A stretch of DNA of 9,545 nt from Chloracidobacterium sp. UBA3360 (GCA_002360555.1 DEQS01000059.1:1-9545), one strand, 5' to 3'. Numbered from the stretch's first letter, positions 1 to 6,356 are shown. The notes: generated from the sequence alone by a model not told the origin. A program made the numbers and translations.

Positions 1-968
1 TTGAACGACAGGCCGAGCACGCCGATGCGTTTGCCGTTGAGATCGCCGACAAGCTTTTCGATCTTGTCGATCATCGCGTCTCGCTGGCGTTCGTTAGCCT
101 CGATAACAGCGTCAACGATCCGCGTCTCGACACCAAACTGATCCGCCACGGTGGTGAGAGCTCGGGTGTCTTTTGGAAAGCACGAGCCGCCGTAACCCGG
201 GCCGGGATGCAAGAACTTGCGCCCTATGCGGTTATCCATGCCCATTCCGCGGGCGACATCGTGCACGTCACAGCCTATAGCGTCACAAAGATTAGCGATC
301 TCGTTGATAAACGTGATCTTGGTCGCAAGAAATGCATTTGCTGCATATTTGATAAGTTCCGCAGCCTCAAGCGACGTTATTACGATCGGCGTTTCGATCA
401 AATAGAGCGGCCGGTATAGCTCTTTCATCACGTCGATAGCACGTGTGTCGTTGCTGCCTATCACGACGCGGTCGGGACGCATAAAATCAGTGATCGCCGC
501 TCCTTCGCGTAAAAATTCGGGGTTCGACGCGACTCCAAACTCAGTATCGAAGTTGAGATTAGCGGTTACAAACTCATGCAGCCATTTGCCCGTGCCGACA
601 GGGACGGTGGATTTTGTGACCAACACCTTGTAACCGTTCATTGCCTCGGCAACATCTTTGGCGGCTTGGCGATAGTAGCTCATGTCGGGCGTACCGTCCG
701 GCTGAGGCGGCGTTCCAACAGCCAAAAAGACGACAAGCGCGTTTTCGACCGCATGTTTTATATCCGTGGTGAAATGGAGCCGGTTGGCGGCAACATTCTT
801 TTCAACGATCTTATCCAGGCCTGGCTCGTAGATCGGAATAATACCCTTGTTAAGATTATCGACCTTTTGATGGTCGACATCGACACACGTGACATCAACG
901 CCAAACTCTGCGAAGCATGCACCGGTAACTAAGCCAACATATCCGGTACCGATTACTGCGATGTGCAT
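1..968 (-). CDS. ugd: UDP-glucose 6-dehydrogenase, N-terminal 322 residues (3' end outside window)
   Basis: Oxidises UDP-glucose to UDP-glucuronate with two NAD+, a cytoplasmic step feeding capsule, exopolysaccharide or lipid-sugar synthesis. Reading the minus strand from 968 gives an uninterrupted frame to the window edge. The N-terminus has the Rossmann motif GTGYVG (residues 7-12). The catalytic set known for this family is present in order: Thr121 in STVPVGTG, Glu151 and Glu155 in NPEFLREG, Lys207 and Asn211, and the nucleophile Cys263 with Asp267 in GGSCFPKD. The NAD-binding domain and central helical domain are complete. The C-terminal UDP-binding domain (roughly the last 110-130 residues of a usual 430-450) lies beyond base 1. 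The start at 968 is fixed by an in-frame TGA four codons upstream. No Shine-Dalgarno sequence precedes it. The gene follows the FecR-like gene on the same strand but is separated from it by a terminator. GDP-mannose dehydrogenase is a relative, but the motif set fits UDP-glucose dehydrogenase better. Confidence 0.95.
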   Translation of the reverse strand, partial: MHIAVIGTGYVGLVTGACFAEFGVDVTCVDVDHQKVDNLNKGIIPIYEPGLDKIVEKNVAANRLHFTTDIKHAVENALVVFLAVGTPPQPDGTPDMSYYRQAAKDVAEAMNGYKVLVTKSTVPVGTGKWLHEFVTANLNFDTEFGVASNPEFLREGAAITDFMRPDRVVIGSNDTRAIDVMKELYRPLYLIETPIVITSLEAAELIKYAANAFLATKITFINEIANLCDAIGCDVHDVARGMGMDNRIGRKFLHPGPGYGGSCFPKDTRALTTVADQFGVETRIVDAVIEANERQRDAMIDKIEKLVGDLNGKRIGVLGLSF

Positions 969-979
969 AATGGTTCAAT

Positions 980-1007
980 AAAGTAGCAAAAGTAAATAAA
1001 GTGTCAA
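980..1007 (-). promoter_or_regulatory. Candidate sigma-70 promoter of ugd
   Basis: On the minus strand a perfect -35 box TTGACA (1007-1002) is followed after 16 bases by TACTTT (985-980), which is preceded by TG in the extended -10 position. The -10 ends only 11 bases before the ATG at 968, so transcription would begin about 4-5 bases upstream of the start codon. This fits the lack of a ribosome binding site. The -10 box itself is poor (3 of 6 consensus bases). Confidence 0.45.
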
Positions 1008-1018
1008 TAGGAAGAAAA

Positions 1019-1066
1019 ATGGACAAAATTATGCGGGTCACGTCAGACAACATGACCCGCATAATT
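1019..1066 (-). terminator. Intrinsic terminator of the FecR-like gene
   Basis: A perfect 14-bp inverted repeat, AATTATGCGGGTCA at 1027-1040 and its complement at 1053-1066, encloses a 12-base loop. Read on the minus strand the stem ends in AATT and is followed by TT, GTCC and then a run of five T. It begins 18 bases after the stop codon of the FecR-like gene. The T-tract is interrupted, so efficiency is uncertain. The plus-strand side has no T-run, so it probably acts in one direction only. Confidence 0.65.
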
Positions 1067-1084
1067 GTGAGCTGAAATAGGTGA

Positions 1085-1789
1085 TTAGCGAGTTGGGCTG
1101 GCAACGCTCGTGCCGCCGCCGAGACCATCATTCTCGCGTGTTGCAAGGAAGATGCCAATTCCGGCAGCACCTGCTGCGGCGAGGATCAACCAAGGATAAC
1201 CTGCGAATGCCGGAGGTGTACCCGAACCCGGACGCATGCAAGGCTTGCAACCCGTCTGTACGAGGTTGCCTGCGGTTGCCGACGTTCCGGCGGAAACCTG
1301 CTTGTCGTTAGCACCTTCACGCATCGTTGCCGAGCCTGAGGTGGTGTCAATGTGGCTGTGCGAACATTCGGCTTCGACGAGGAAATTATCGGCCTGAGCA
1401 GAATCGCCCATAAAGGTGGCATTCTTGGTCGTGACGGTTGACGCGACACCGGCTGGTGTTGAAACGCGAACCTTGCCCGAATCAAGCATTGCGATGATGC
1501 TGCTGTCGGTGAAGTTCAAGGTCATGGTAGTGTCTTCCTGAACTTCGACCCGGCCAAGCTTGCCAAGGCTGACAACTGCACTAGAGCCTTTAGCGGTCGA
1601 GATCGACGATCCTGATGTGATCGTCGAATTCGAGACCGCAGTCTGACCGTTAACGGTTACCTGGCCTGTTACGGTGATCTCAGCACCTGCGACCAGCGGT
1701 CCGGCCAATGCGATCATCGATGAAACACATAAAAGTGTAGCAAGCGTGGTTAAAGTGACGAATTTACGAGCAATGTTTTTGCCTAGCAT
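1085..1789 (-). CDS. Exported FecR-like domain protein with C-terminal membrane anchor
   Basis: A 234-residue protein of unknown specific role. Residues 1 to about 36 look like a Sec signal peptide: basic start, hydrophobic stretch about 11-29, and possible cleavage after Ala29 or Ala36. Residues about 38-175 resemble the FecR-type beta-rich domain: a threshold motif GSSISTAKGSSAVVSLG, then VEVQEDTTMTL, a DSGKVRVSTPAG strand pair and a terminal VSAGTSATAG. Cys142 and a CKPC pair (181-184) sit between this domain and a hydrophobic segment at about 199-217, which ends in a short Gly/Ser tail. The body would lie outside the cytoplasmic membrane, held by the C-terminal helix. Classical FecR proteins are anti-sigma regulators with an N-terminal cytoplasmic part. 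That part is missing here and no sigma factor gene is adjacent, so a structural or envelope role is as likely. The start is supported by a strong AGGAGGAG site nine bases upstream. The gene lies beside ugd but is terminated separately. Confidence 0.75.
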   Translation of the reverse strand: MLGKNIARKFVTLTTLATLLCVSSMIALAGPLVAGAEITVTGQVTVNGQTAVSNSTITSGSSISTAKGSSAVVSLGKLGRVEVQEDTTMTLNFTDSSIIAMLDSGKVRVSTPAGVASTVTTKNATFMGDSAQADNFLVEAECSHSHIDTTSGSATMREGANDKQVSAGTSATAGNLVQTGCKPCMRPGSGTPPAFAGYPWLILAAAGAAGIGIFLATRENDGLGGGTSVASPTR

Positions 1790-1798
1790 CTGTTTAAT

Positions 1799-1806
1799 CT
1801 CCTCCT
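1799..1806 (-). promoter_or_regulatory. Strong Shine-Dalgarno site of the FecR-like gene
   Basis: AGGAGGAG on the minus strand, nine bases before the ATG at 1789. It is the strongest ribosome binding site in the window and decides the start codon. The other genes here have weak or no recognisable site. Confidence 0.85.
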
Positions 1807-1837
1807 GAAAATCGATCCTATTTCAAATATATAACTG

Positions 1838-1900
1838 TTTGAGACCCTATATTAATTGGCCAACACGTCCTTAATACCGGAGCTGTATTGTTGTCTCAAA
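1838..1900 (-). promoter_or_regulatory. Foldable 5' leader of the FecR-like gene
   Basis: In the predicted untranslated leader, an 8-bp stem (TTTGAGAC at 1900-1893 pairing with GTCTCAAA at 1845-1838, minus strand) closes a 47-base interior. Inside is a small hairpin AATAC-agctccg-GTATT (1889-1873). A second internal pairing, ttaata/tattaa, overlaps the small hairpin and so competes with it, and TTGGCCAA is self-complementary. The layout resembles a closed multi-element leader. I recognise no known riboswitch class in it, and it could be chance in AT-rich DNA. Confidence 0.35.
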
Positions 1901-1916
1901 AATCAACTCTCTCAAT

Positions 1917-1945
1917 CTTTTACACGAAATAATGCTCCGTGTCAA
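1917..1945 (-). promoter_or_regulatory. Candidate sigma-70 promoter of the FecR-like gene
   Basis: The minus strand has a perfect TTGACA (1945-1940), a 17-base spacer and TAAAAG (1922-1917, 4 of 6 consensus bases). The predicted transcript starts near 1910 and has a leader of about 120 bases. The -35 box lies in the 9-base string TATTGACAC, which also occurs at the ugd promoter. Confidence 0.5.
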
Positions 1946-2017
1946 TAAATCCGGGCTGTCAATCGCGTCAATCGAGAGAAAATTATTTCCCATGGCTTAG
2001 TACTGCCTAACCTAGGA

Positions 2018-2057
2018 TTTGATTCATATTTATAGCACAGTTCTATAGTTAATCAAA
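2018..2057. repeat. Nested inverted repeat upstream of xylF
   Basis: TTTGATT (2018-2024) pairs with AATCAAA (2051-2057). Inside, TATAG (2031-2035) pairs with CTATA (2043-2047) around a 7-base loop, so both arm pairs share nearly one centre. It lies about 95 bases upstream of the candidate xylF -35 box. It could be a regulator binding site or simply AT-rich symmetry. It is upstream of both predicted transcripts, so an mRNA role is unlikely if those promoters are right. Confidence 0.35.
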
Positions 2058-2152
2058 GGCAAAATAAGAAAAAGATAATATTTATTACAATCGTTACAAT
2101 TCCTATTTTTGCGCCCGCATAAAATTGCATCCAATTTGGTGAAAAAACTCAA

Positions 2153-2181
2153 TTGCCCGATCAATAAATTTTTGTTCTAAT
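2153..2181 (+). promoter_or_regulatory. Candidate sigma-70 promoter of the xylF-ROK unit
   Basis: TTGCCC (2153-2158), a 17-base spacer and TCTAAT (2176-2181, five of six consensus bases). It would start transcription near 2188. The leader would be about 33 bases and would contain the GGAG ribosome binding site at 2206-2209. The inverted repeat at 2122-2137 ends 15 bases before the -35 box. Confidence 0.45.
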
Positions 2182-2220
2182 TCCCTCAGTTGAAAATATA
2201 TTTTCGGAGATATTATCGAT

Positions 2221-3276
2221 ATGAAAGTCAGAGGGTTTTTGCTGTTTACAATATTATTATTAATAGTCGGTATCGCCGCCTCTTGCTCGAGCGGGCCAAA
2301 GGAAAAGCGGATAAAGATCGGCTTTGCGATGGACACGCTCAAGGAAGAGCGTTGGCAGCGTGATAAAGATGCGTTTGAGGCACACTGCAAACATCTCAAT
2401 GCTGATTGCGTCGTGACGGTCGCAGATAATAAAGCCGACAAACAGGCAAACGACGTAGATAACCTATTGACGCAGGGCATAGATGTACTCGTGATCGCTC
2501 CGCACGATGCGACACAGGCCGCATCGATGGTGGATAAGGCAAAGGCTCAAAATGTACCTGTCATTAGTTATGACCGGCTTATTAATTCCGACAAGATCGA
2601 CGCATACATCTCGCATCAGGTCCCGGTCATCGGCAAGAAGATATCCGAGTACGCCTTAGCAAAAGTACCAAAAGGCAAATATGTAATGGTCTATGGTGCA
2701 TCGACTGACAACAACGCGGTAATTATGAAAAAAGCCGAGCTTGAGGTTTTACAACCCGCGATCGATAAGGGCGATATCAAGATAGTCGCGGATAATTTCA
2801 TAACCGATTGGAAACCCGAAGAGGCGCTGAAGATGGCCGAAAACGCCTTGACGCAAAACAATGACGATATCCAGGCGTTTGTTGTATCGAATGACGGCAT
2901 GGCCGGCGGCGTGATCTCGGCTCTTGCAAAACGCGGGCTTGCCGGAAAGGTGCTGGTAACCGGGCAGGATGCCGGACTCGAAGCCCTACAAAATATCGCC
3001 GAGGGCAAACAGTCAATGACCGTATATAAGCCGATCATCCCGCTTGCAAATGCGGCCGTCGAGGCTGCGGTCAAGCTTGCGAAAAAAGAAAAGCTGGAAA
3101 CCAAGCCGTTCATGAATGACGTGCTCAAGAAAGAAGTGCCTTCGATCTTGCTCGAGGTGACAACGGTCGATAAAGCAAATCTGATGGGCACCGTTATTAA
3201 GGACGGCTTTGCGAAATACGAAGACGTCTATAAAAACGTACCTGAGGCAGATCGTCCTAAAAAGCCGACGAGCTAA
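2221..3276 (+). CDS. xylF: D-xylose-type sugar-binding lipoprotein of an ABC importer (XylF-like)
   Basis: A substrate-binding protein of the periplasmic-binding-protein/LacI fold that would capture a sugar, most likely xylose, outside the cytoplasmic membrane. Residues 1-22 form a lipoprotein signal: MKVR, a hydrophobic stretch and the lipobox-like AASC with Cys22 as the lipidated residue. The mature protein starts with the first lobe (IKIGFAMDTL, then the family ERW at 43-45). It continues through ISYDRL (Asp118, Arg119), YGASTDNNA, VVSNDGMAGG (Asn224, Asp225), VTGQDA (Asp250) and MTVYKP (Lys270). These segments align in order with what I remember of E. coli XylF, including the closing VIKDGF. 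At 351 residues it is slightly longer than E. coli XylF. The start has a GGAG site 11 bases upstream and makes a sensible signal peptide. XylG-like ATPase and XylH-like permease genes are not next to it. Downstream is a ROK kinase 9 bases away, probably co-transcribed. Sugar specificity is inferred. Confidence 0.88.
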   Translation: MKVRGFLLFTILLLIVGIAASCSSGPKEKRIKIGFAMDTLKEERWQRDKDAFEAHCKHLNADCVVTVADNKADKQANDVDNLLTQGIDVLVIAPHDATQAASMVDKAKAQNVPVISYDRLINSDKIDAYISHQVPVIGKKISEYALAKVPKGKYVMVYGASTDNNAVIMKKAELEVLQPAIDKGDIKIVADNFITDWKPEEALKMAENALTQNNDDIQAFVVSNDGMAGGVISALAKRGLAGKVLVTGQDAGLEALQNIAEGKQSMTVYKPIIPLANAAVEAAVKLAKKEKLETKPFMNDVLKKEVPSILLEVTTVDKANLMGTVIKDGFAKYEDVYKNVPEADRPKKPTS

Positions 3277-3285
3277 CCTTGATAT

Positions 3286-4182
3286 ATGGCGAACGTCGTC
3301 TTAGCCGCCGATCTCGGCGGGACAAACTTGCGGATCGCGGCCGTCGATAGTGGCGGCAAGATCCTGCATCTGACAAAACGCCCGGTGCCAAAAAGCGTTT
3401 CGCCGGAACAGCTTATCGAGTTGGTCCGAGAAATGGGAGCAGAATGTGGTTCGTTTGATGCCGTTGCGTTTTCGGCTCCGGCTCCCGCCGCAAAAGAATT
3501 TGACGGCGTACTTACAAAACTCCCAAATCTGCCATCGCTTGTCGGGATGAACTTGAAAGCTGCTCTCGACAACATGTTTCACTTGCCGGTAACGATAGAA
3601 AATGATGCGACTGCGGCCGGTATCGGCGAGGATTGGATCGGGGCTTCGCAGGATGTCAGCACGTCAGTTTGCGTCACGCTCGGCACGGGCATCGGCGGCG
3701 GGATAATTATTAATGGTGAGCCGCTCCGTGGACTTGACGGCACGGGCGGTGAGGTCGGCCATATTTGCGTCGAACCCGACGGCCGTCCTTGCGGGTGTGG
3801 CAGCCACGGATGCATCGAGCAATACGCATCGGGCACTGCCATCGAGCGAATGGCGTCAGAGGCCGGTATGAATGTAACGACCGCCGCTCAGGTTTATGAG
3901 GCGTGGAGCACCGGCGACAAACAGGCCAAGGCCGTTTTTAATACCATGGGCCGTTATCTGGGCATTATGCTCGCCGGTCTTGCAAATACGTTGAACCCGG
4001 AAATGTTCGTCATATGCGGCGGCGTCACACAGGGCTGGGATGCTTTTGCACCCCGCGTCGAAGCCGAGATCCTCGGCAGAGCCTATCCCGCCGCTGCCGC
4101 TCGAGCCAAACTCGTTCGCGGCACGCTCGGCGACAACGCCGGCCTGCTCGGTGCTGCACGCTCTGCCTTTCAACGCCAATAA
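3286..4182 (+). CDS. ROK-family sugar kinase (glucokinase-like)
   Basis: A cytoplasmic ATP-dependent hexokinase of the ROK family, 298 residues, the usual length for a kinase without a DNA-binding domain. The phosphate-binding motif DLGGTNLR is at 9-16. ENDATAAG carries the catalytic base Asp107. The second phosphate loop LGTGIGGGI is at 132-140. GEVGH (155-159) holds the sugar-contacting Glu156 and zinc ligand His159. The zinc knuckle CGCGSHGCIEQ supplies Cys169, Cys171 and Cys176. The adenosine-site GG lies in VICGGV. All key residues are intact. There is no N-terminal helix-turn-helix, so it is an enzyme rather than a NagC/XylR-type repressor. The start is nine bases after the xylF stop with no clear Shine-Dalgarno site, which suggests translational coupling. 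Substrate is uncertain: glucose is the commonest for this form, whereas xylose is normally phosphorylated by FGGY kinases after isomerisation. The pair may therefore serve another sugar. Confidence 0.9.
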   Translation: MANVVLAADLGGTNLRIAAVDSGGKILHLTKRPVPKSVSPEQLIELVREMGAECGSFDAVAFSAPAPAAKEFDGVLTKLPNLPSLVGMNLKAALDNMFHLPVTIENDATAAGIGEDWIGASQDVSTSVCVTLGTGIGGGIIINGEPLRGLDGTGGEVGHICVEPDGRPCGCGSHGCIEQYASGTAIERMASEAGMNVTTAAQVYEAWSTGDKQAKAVFNTMGRYLGIMLAGLANTLNPEMFVICGGVTQGWDAFAPRVEAEILGRAYPAAAARAKLVRGTLGDNAGLLGAARSAFQRQ

Positions 4183-4208
4183 CACTGAAAGACTCACCCG
4201 TTTTATAC

Positions 4209-4237
4209 TTGCACAAAAGCCAATGTTCAAGTAAGAT
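4209..4237 (+). promoter_or_regulatory. Candidate promoter of the rimP-nusA-infB operon
   Basis: TTGCAC (4209-4214), a 17-base spacer and TAAGAT (4232-4237). GATAAT at 4235-4240 is an alternative -10 with a 20-base spacer. TATACT at 4204-4209 is another possible -10, without a good -35. The matches are moderate. A promoter upstream of the hairpin at 4270 is expected, because only 12 bases separate its T-tract from the rimP start. Confidence 0.35.
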
Positions 4238-4269
4238 AATCGTTTGCTGAGATGCGCGGGAATCGTGTC

Positions 4270-4298
4270 AAGTGGGTTTCGCACCCACTTTTTCTTTT
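4270..4298 (+). terminator. Intrinsic terminator in the rimP leader, possible attenuator
   Basis: AAGTGGGT (4270-4277), loop TTCGC, ACCCACTT (4283-4290), then TTTCTTTT. It can end transcripts from the xylF-ROK unit. Any promoter in the preceding gap would place it within the rimP leader. CACTTT (4286-4291) can instead pair with AAAGTG (4305-4310) immediately before the start codon, a fold that excludes the terminator. The terminator reading is secure; regulation is inference. Confidence 0.8.
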
Positions 4299-4310
4299 GG
4301 GTTGAAAGTG

Positions 4311-4793
4311 ATGGATAAGCATCTCGTTATTGAGCGTGTTGGGAATATCGCGGCCAAGGTTGCCGCGGAAACGGGCGTCGAATTGGTCCACGTCGAGATC
4401 GCGGGCATAAAGCACGACATGGTCGTGCGGGTTTATATTGATAAGACTGAGGGCGTTACGATCGACGATTGTTCGCGGTTTTCTAAGGCGGCCGAGGAGA
4501 TACTCGACGCTGAAGACATCGTCCCGACAAAATACGTTTTGGAAGTTTCGAGTCCCGGCATCGAACGCGAGCTTTATTCGCTGGCGGATTTTGTAAAATT
4601 TACCGGCAAATTGGCCAAGGTCAAAACAGCTGCGGCGATCGGCGGGCAAAAGATATTTATCGGAGAGATCGTCGAGGCAGGCGACGAACAGATCGTGATC
4701 GACGACAGAACGCAAGGCAAGGTGACGTTCAAATATGAGGATGTATCGAAAGCGAATTTAAGAATTGATCTTGCGAAAGAATTTAGCCGTTAA
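4311..4793 (+). CDS. rimP: Ribosome maturation factor RimP
   Basis: A cytoplasmic factor for assembly of the 30S ribosomal subunit, 160 residues, normal for the family. The N-terminal alpha/beta domain covers about residues 1-82: ELVHVEIAG, then a VVRVYID strand, then IDDCSRFSKAAEEIL. The family signature LEVSSPGIERELYS is at 77-90. A beta-barrel (SH3-like) C-terminal domain with FTGKLAKVK and GEIVEAGDEQIVI follows. The ATG at 4311 is preferred. An in-frame GTG at 4272 would add 13 residues, but it lies inside the terminator stem and its extension looks unlike RimP. No strong ribosome binding site is visible. The gene opens the rimP-nusA-infB-rbfA operon, with nusA 21 bases downstream. Confidence 0.95.
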   Translation: MDKHLVIERVGNIAAKVAAETGVELVHVEIAGIKHDMVVRVYIDKTEGVTIDDCSRFSKAAEEILDAEDIVPTKYVLEVSSPGIERELYSLADFVKFTGKLAKVKTAAAIGGQKIFIGEIVEAGDEQIVIDDRTQGKVTFKYEDVSKANLRIDLAKEFSR

Positions 4794-4814
4794 GACGGCA
4801 TAGAGTAAAGAGTT

Positions 4815-6356
4815 ATGACATCATCCATCGGACAGAGTATAGACCTTTTATGTAGTGAGCAGTCGCTCGACCGCGATATGATCATCGAGGCGATGAAGGA
4901 AGCCGTCAAGGCGGCCGCTCGCAAGCAGTTTAAGGACAAGACGGGCGACAGCATCCAGGTCGAGTGGAACCAAGAAGAAGGCGAGATCGAGGTCTCGGCT
5001 GAAAAGACGGTTGTCGAAACGGTCGAGGACCCGCTGACCGAACTTACCTTGGAAGAGGCTCAGGAGCTCGCCGGTGACGAGATCGAGATCGGCGATATGC
5101 TGTTATTGCCGCTCAACCGCGAGGAAATGGGCCGTATCGCTGCACAGACAGCAAAGCAGATCCTTGTGCAAAAGGTTCGCGAGGCTATCCGCGAAAAGGT
5201 TTACGAAGAATACATCGACCGCAAGGGCGAGCTGATCAACGGTACAGTCAAACGCTTTGAGCGTGGCGATATGATCGTCGATCTTGGCAATAATCTTGAG
5301 GCGGTCGTGCCTCGCAACGAACAGTCACGCGGTGAGATGTGGAATCAGGGCGAACGTATCCGCGTTGTAATCGCTGATGTTTCGCGTGAGCAGAAAGGCC
5401 AGCAGATCAAGGGGTCGCGTGCTTCGTCCGAGTTGTTGAAACGGCTCTTTGAGATGGAGGTGCCTGAGATCTACGACGAAACTGTCGTTATTAAATCGTG
5501 CGTCCGCGAACCGGGCGACCGTGCAAAGATCGCCGTTACATCTAACGAAAAGGATGTCGATCCGGTCGGAGCTTGCGTCGGTATGAAAGGCTCGCGTGTA
5601 CAGGCGATCATCAAGGAATTACGCGGCGAAAAGATCGATATTATTGAGTGGAGCGAGGAACCGTCGGTTTTTGCGGCAAACGCTCTGTCACCGGCGAAAG
5701 TATCGCAGGTACGCATTACCGATATCGATAACCGCCTGATGGAAGTTATCGTTGGTGAGGATCAGTTGAGCCTCGCGATCGGCAAGAAAGGGCAGAACGT
5801 CCGTCTAGCAACCCGCCTTGTTGGTTGGGAGATCAAGATCGTCAGCGAAGAGCTGATCAAGCGTGAGATAACCCAGCAGATGGGTAAAATGATGGCTTCG
5901 GGCGAGGCAGTGCCGATCACCGCTCTTGAGGGCGTGACCGCACCTCAGGCAGAGACGCTGGCCGAAAAGGGCATCAAGGATGTCGAGGCTTTGGCCGCTG
6001 CGTCGGTCGATGATCTTGTCGATTTCCTTGACGTCAGTATGGATCAGGCCGAGTCGATCAAAGCTGCAGCCGCTGCGATAGTCAGAGCCCGCAACGTCGA
6101 AATGGGCGTCGAAGAACCTGTTGAAGAAGCGGCAGAAGTAGTTGTAGAAGCTGCCGGGACGGAAGTTGCTGAAGAAGCTCCGGTCGAAGCGGCCGCCGAA
6201 GAAACGGTCGAAGAGACCGTTGCGGAAGAGGCTCCTGCCGCAGAAGTAGAGCCTGAGGCTGAAGCAGTCGTGGAAGAAGTTGTCGAAGAGGTTTCAACAG
6301 AAGAGACAGAAACTCCTGCAGCCGACGATGACGCTGATACGGCAAAAGAGGCTTAG
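4815..6356 (+). CDS. nusA: Transcription elongation/termination factor NusA with long acidic tail
   Basis: Binds RNA polymerase and nascent RNA and modulates pausing, intrinsic termination and antitermination. It has 513 residues. The N-terminal polymerase-binding domain is about 1-130. An S1 domain spans about 136-200 (GTVKRFERGDMIVDLG). KH1 carries GACVGMKGSRVQ (252-263) and KH2 carries AIGKKGQNVRLA (321-332). A helix-hairpin-helix-like segment follows at about 366-426 (ALEGVTAPQAETLAEKGI). From residue 430 to the end the protein is almost entirely Glu, Ala, Val, Thr and Asp, so it is strongly acidic and probably disordered. E. coli NusA instead ends in two structured acidic repeats. The start has a weak AAAGAG just upstream. 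There is no ylxR-type gene before infB, only a 64-base gap to the preferred start of infB. Confidence 0.97.
   Translation: MTSSIGQSIDLLCSEQSLDRDMIIEAMKEAVKAAARKQFKDKTGDSIQVEWNQEEGEIEVSAEKTVVETVEDPLTELTLEEAQELAGDEIEIGDMLLLPLNREEMGRIAAQTAKQILVQKVREAIREKVYEEYIDRKGELINGTVKRFERGDMIVDLGNNLEAVVPRNEQSRGEMWNQGERIRVVIADVSREQKGQQIKGSRASSELLKRLFEMEVPEIYDETVVIKSCVREPGDRAKIAVTSNEKDVDPVGACVGMKGSRVQAIIKELRGEKIDIIEWSEEPSVFAANALSPAKVSQVRITDIDNRLMEVIVGEDQLSLAIGKKGQNVRLATRLVGWEIKIVSEELIKREITQQMGKMMASGEAVPITALEGVTAPQAETLAEKGIKDVEALAAASVDDLVDFLDVSMDQAESIKAAAAAIVRARNVEMGVEEPVEEAAEVVVEAAGTEVAEEAPVEAAAEETVEETVAEEAPAAEVEPEAEAVVEEVVEEVSTEETETPAADDDADTAKEA

Larger units (their letters stand above)
1790..2220. other. AT-rich divergent intergenic control region, no gene seen
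   Basis: This 431-base gap separates the divergent FecR-like and xylF genes. It is clearly more AT-rich than the flanking genes. It holds a promoter and leader on the minus strand (left part), a promoter on the plus strand (right part), and several inverted repeats between them. One is AAATTG-catc-CAATTT at 2122-2137, just upstream of the xylF promoter. There is also a direct repeat TTACAAT at 2085-2091 and 2094-2100. No open frame in it looks like a protein, and no tRNA-like fold was seen. Confidence 0.7.

Noticed and set aside
576..932. 118-residue plus-strand open frame
   Set aside because: It is antisense to ugd, whose motifs are clear on the minus strand.
2085..2100. TTACAAT direct repeat as start of a repeat array
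   Set aside because: Only two copies two bases apart in AT-rich DNA. No spacer-repeat pattern, so not a CRISPR or iteron array.
2197..2202. TATATT as -10 box of xylF
   Set aside because: Transcription would start near the ribosome binding site at 2206-2209. The TTGCCC/TCTAAT pair just upstream gives a workable leader.
2103..2480. 125-residue minus-strand open frame across the xylF start
   Set aside because: It covers xylF codons antisense and AT-rich spacer, and its composition is not protein-like.
3277..3285. Possible terminator or promoter between xylF and the ROK gene
   Set aside because: Only nine bases, with no hairpin or promoter. The two genes are better read as one unit.
3856..4284. 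142-residue minus-strand open frame
   Set aside because: It is antisense to the ROK kinase gene and runs into the terminator. No recognisable protein features.
4272..4310. GTG start giving a 173-residue RimP
   Set aside because: It lies inside the terminator stem, and the extra 13 residues do not resemble the RimP N-terminus. The ATG at 4311 fits better.
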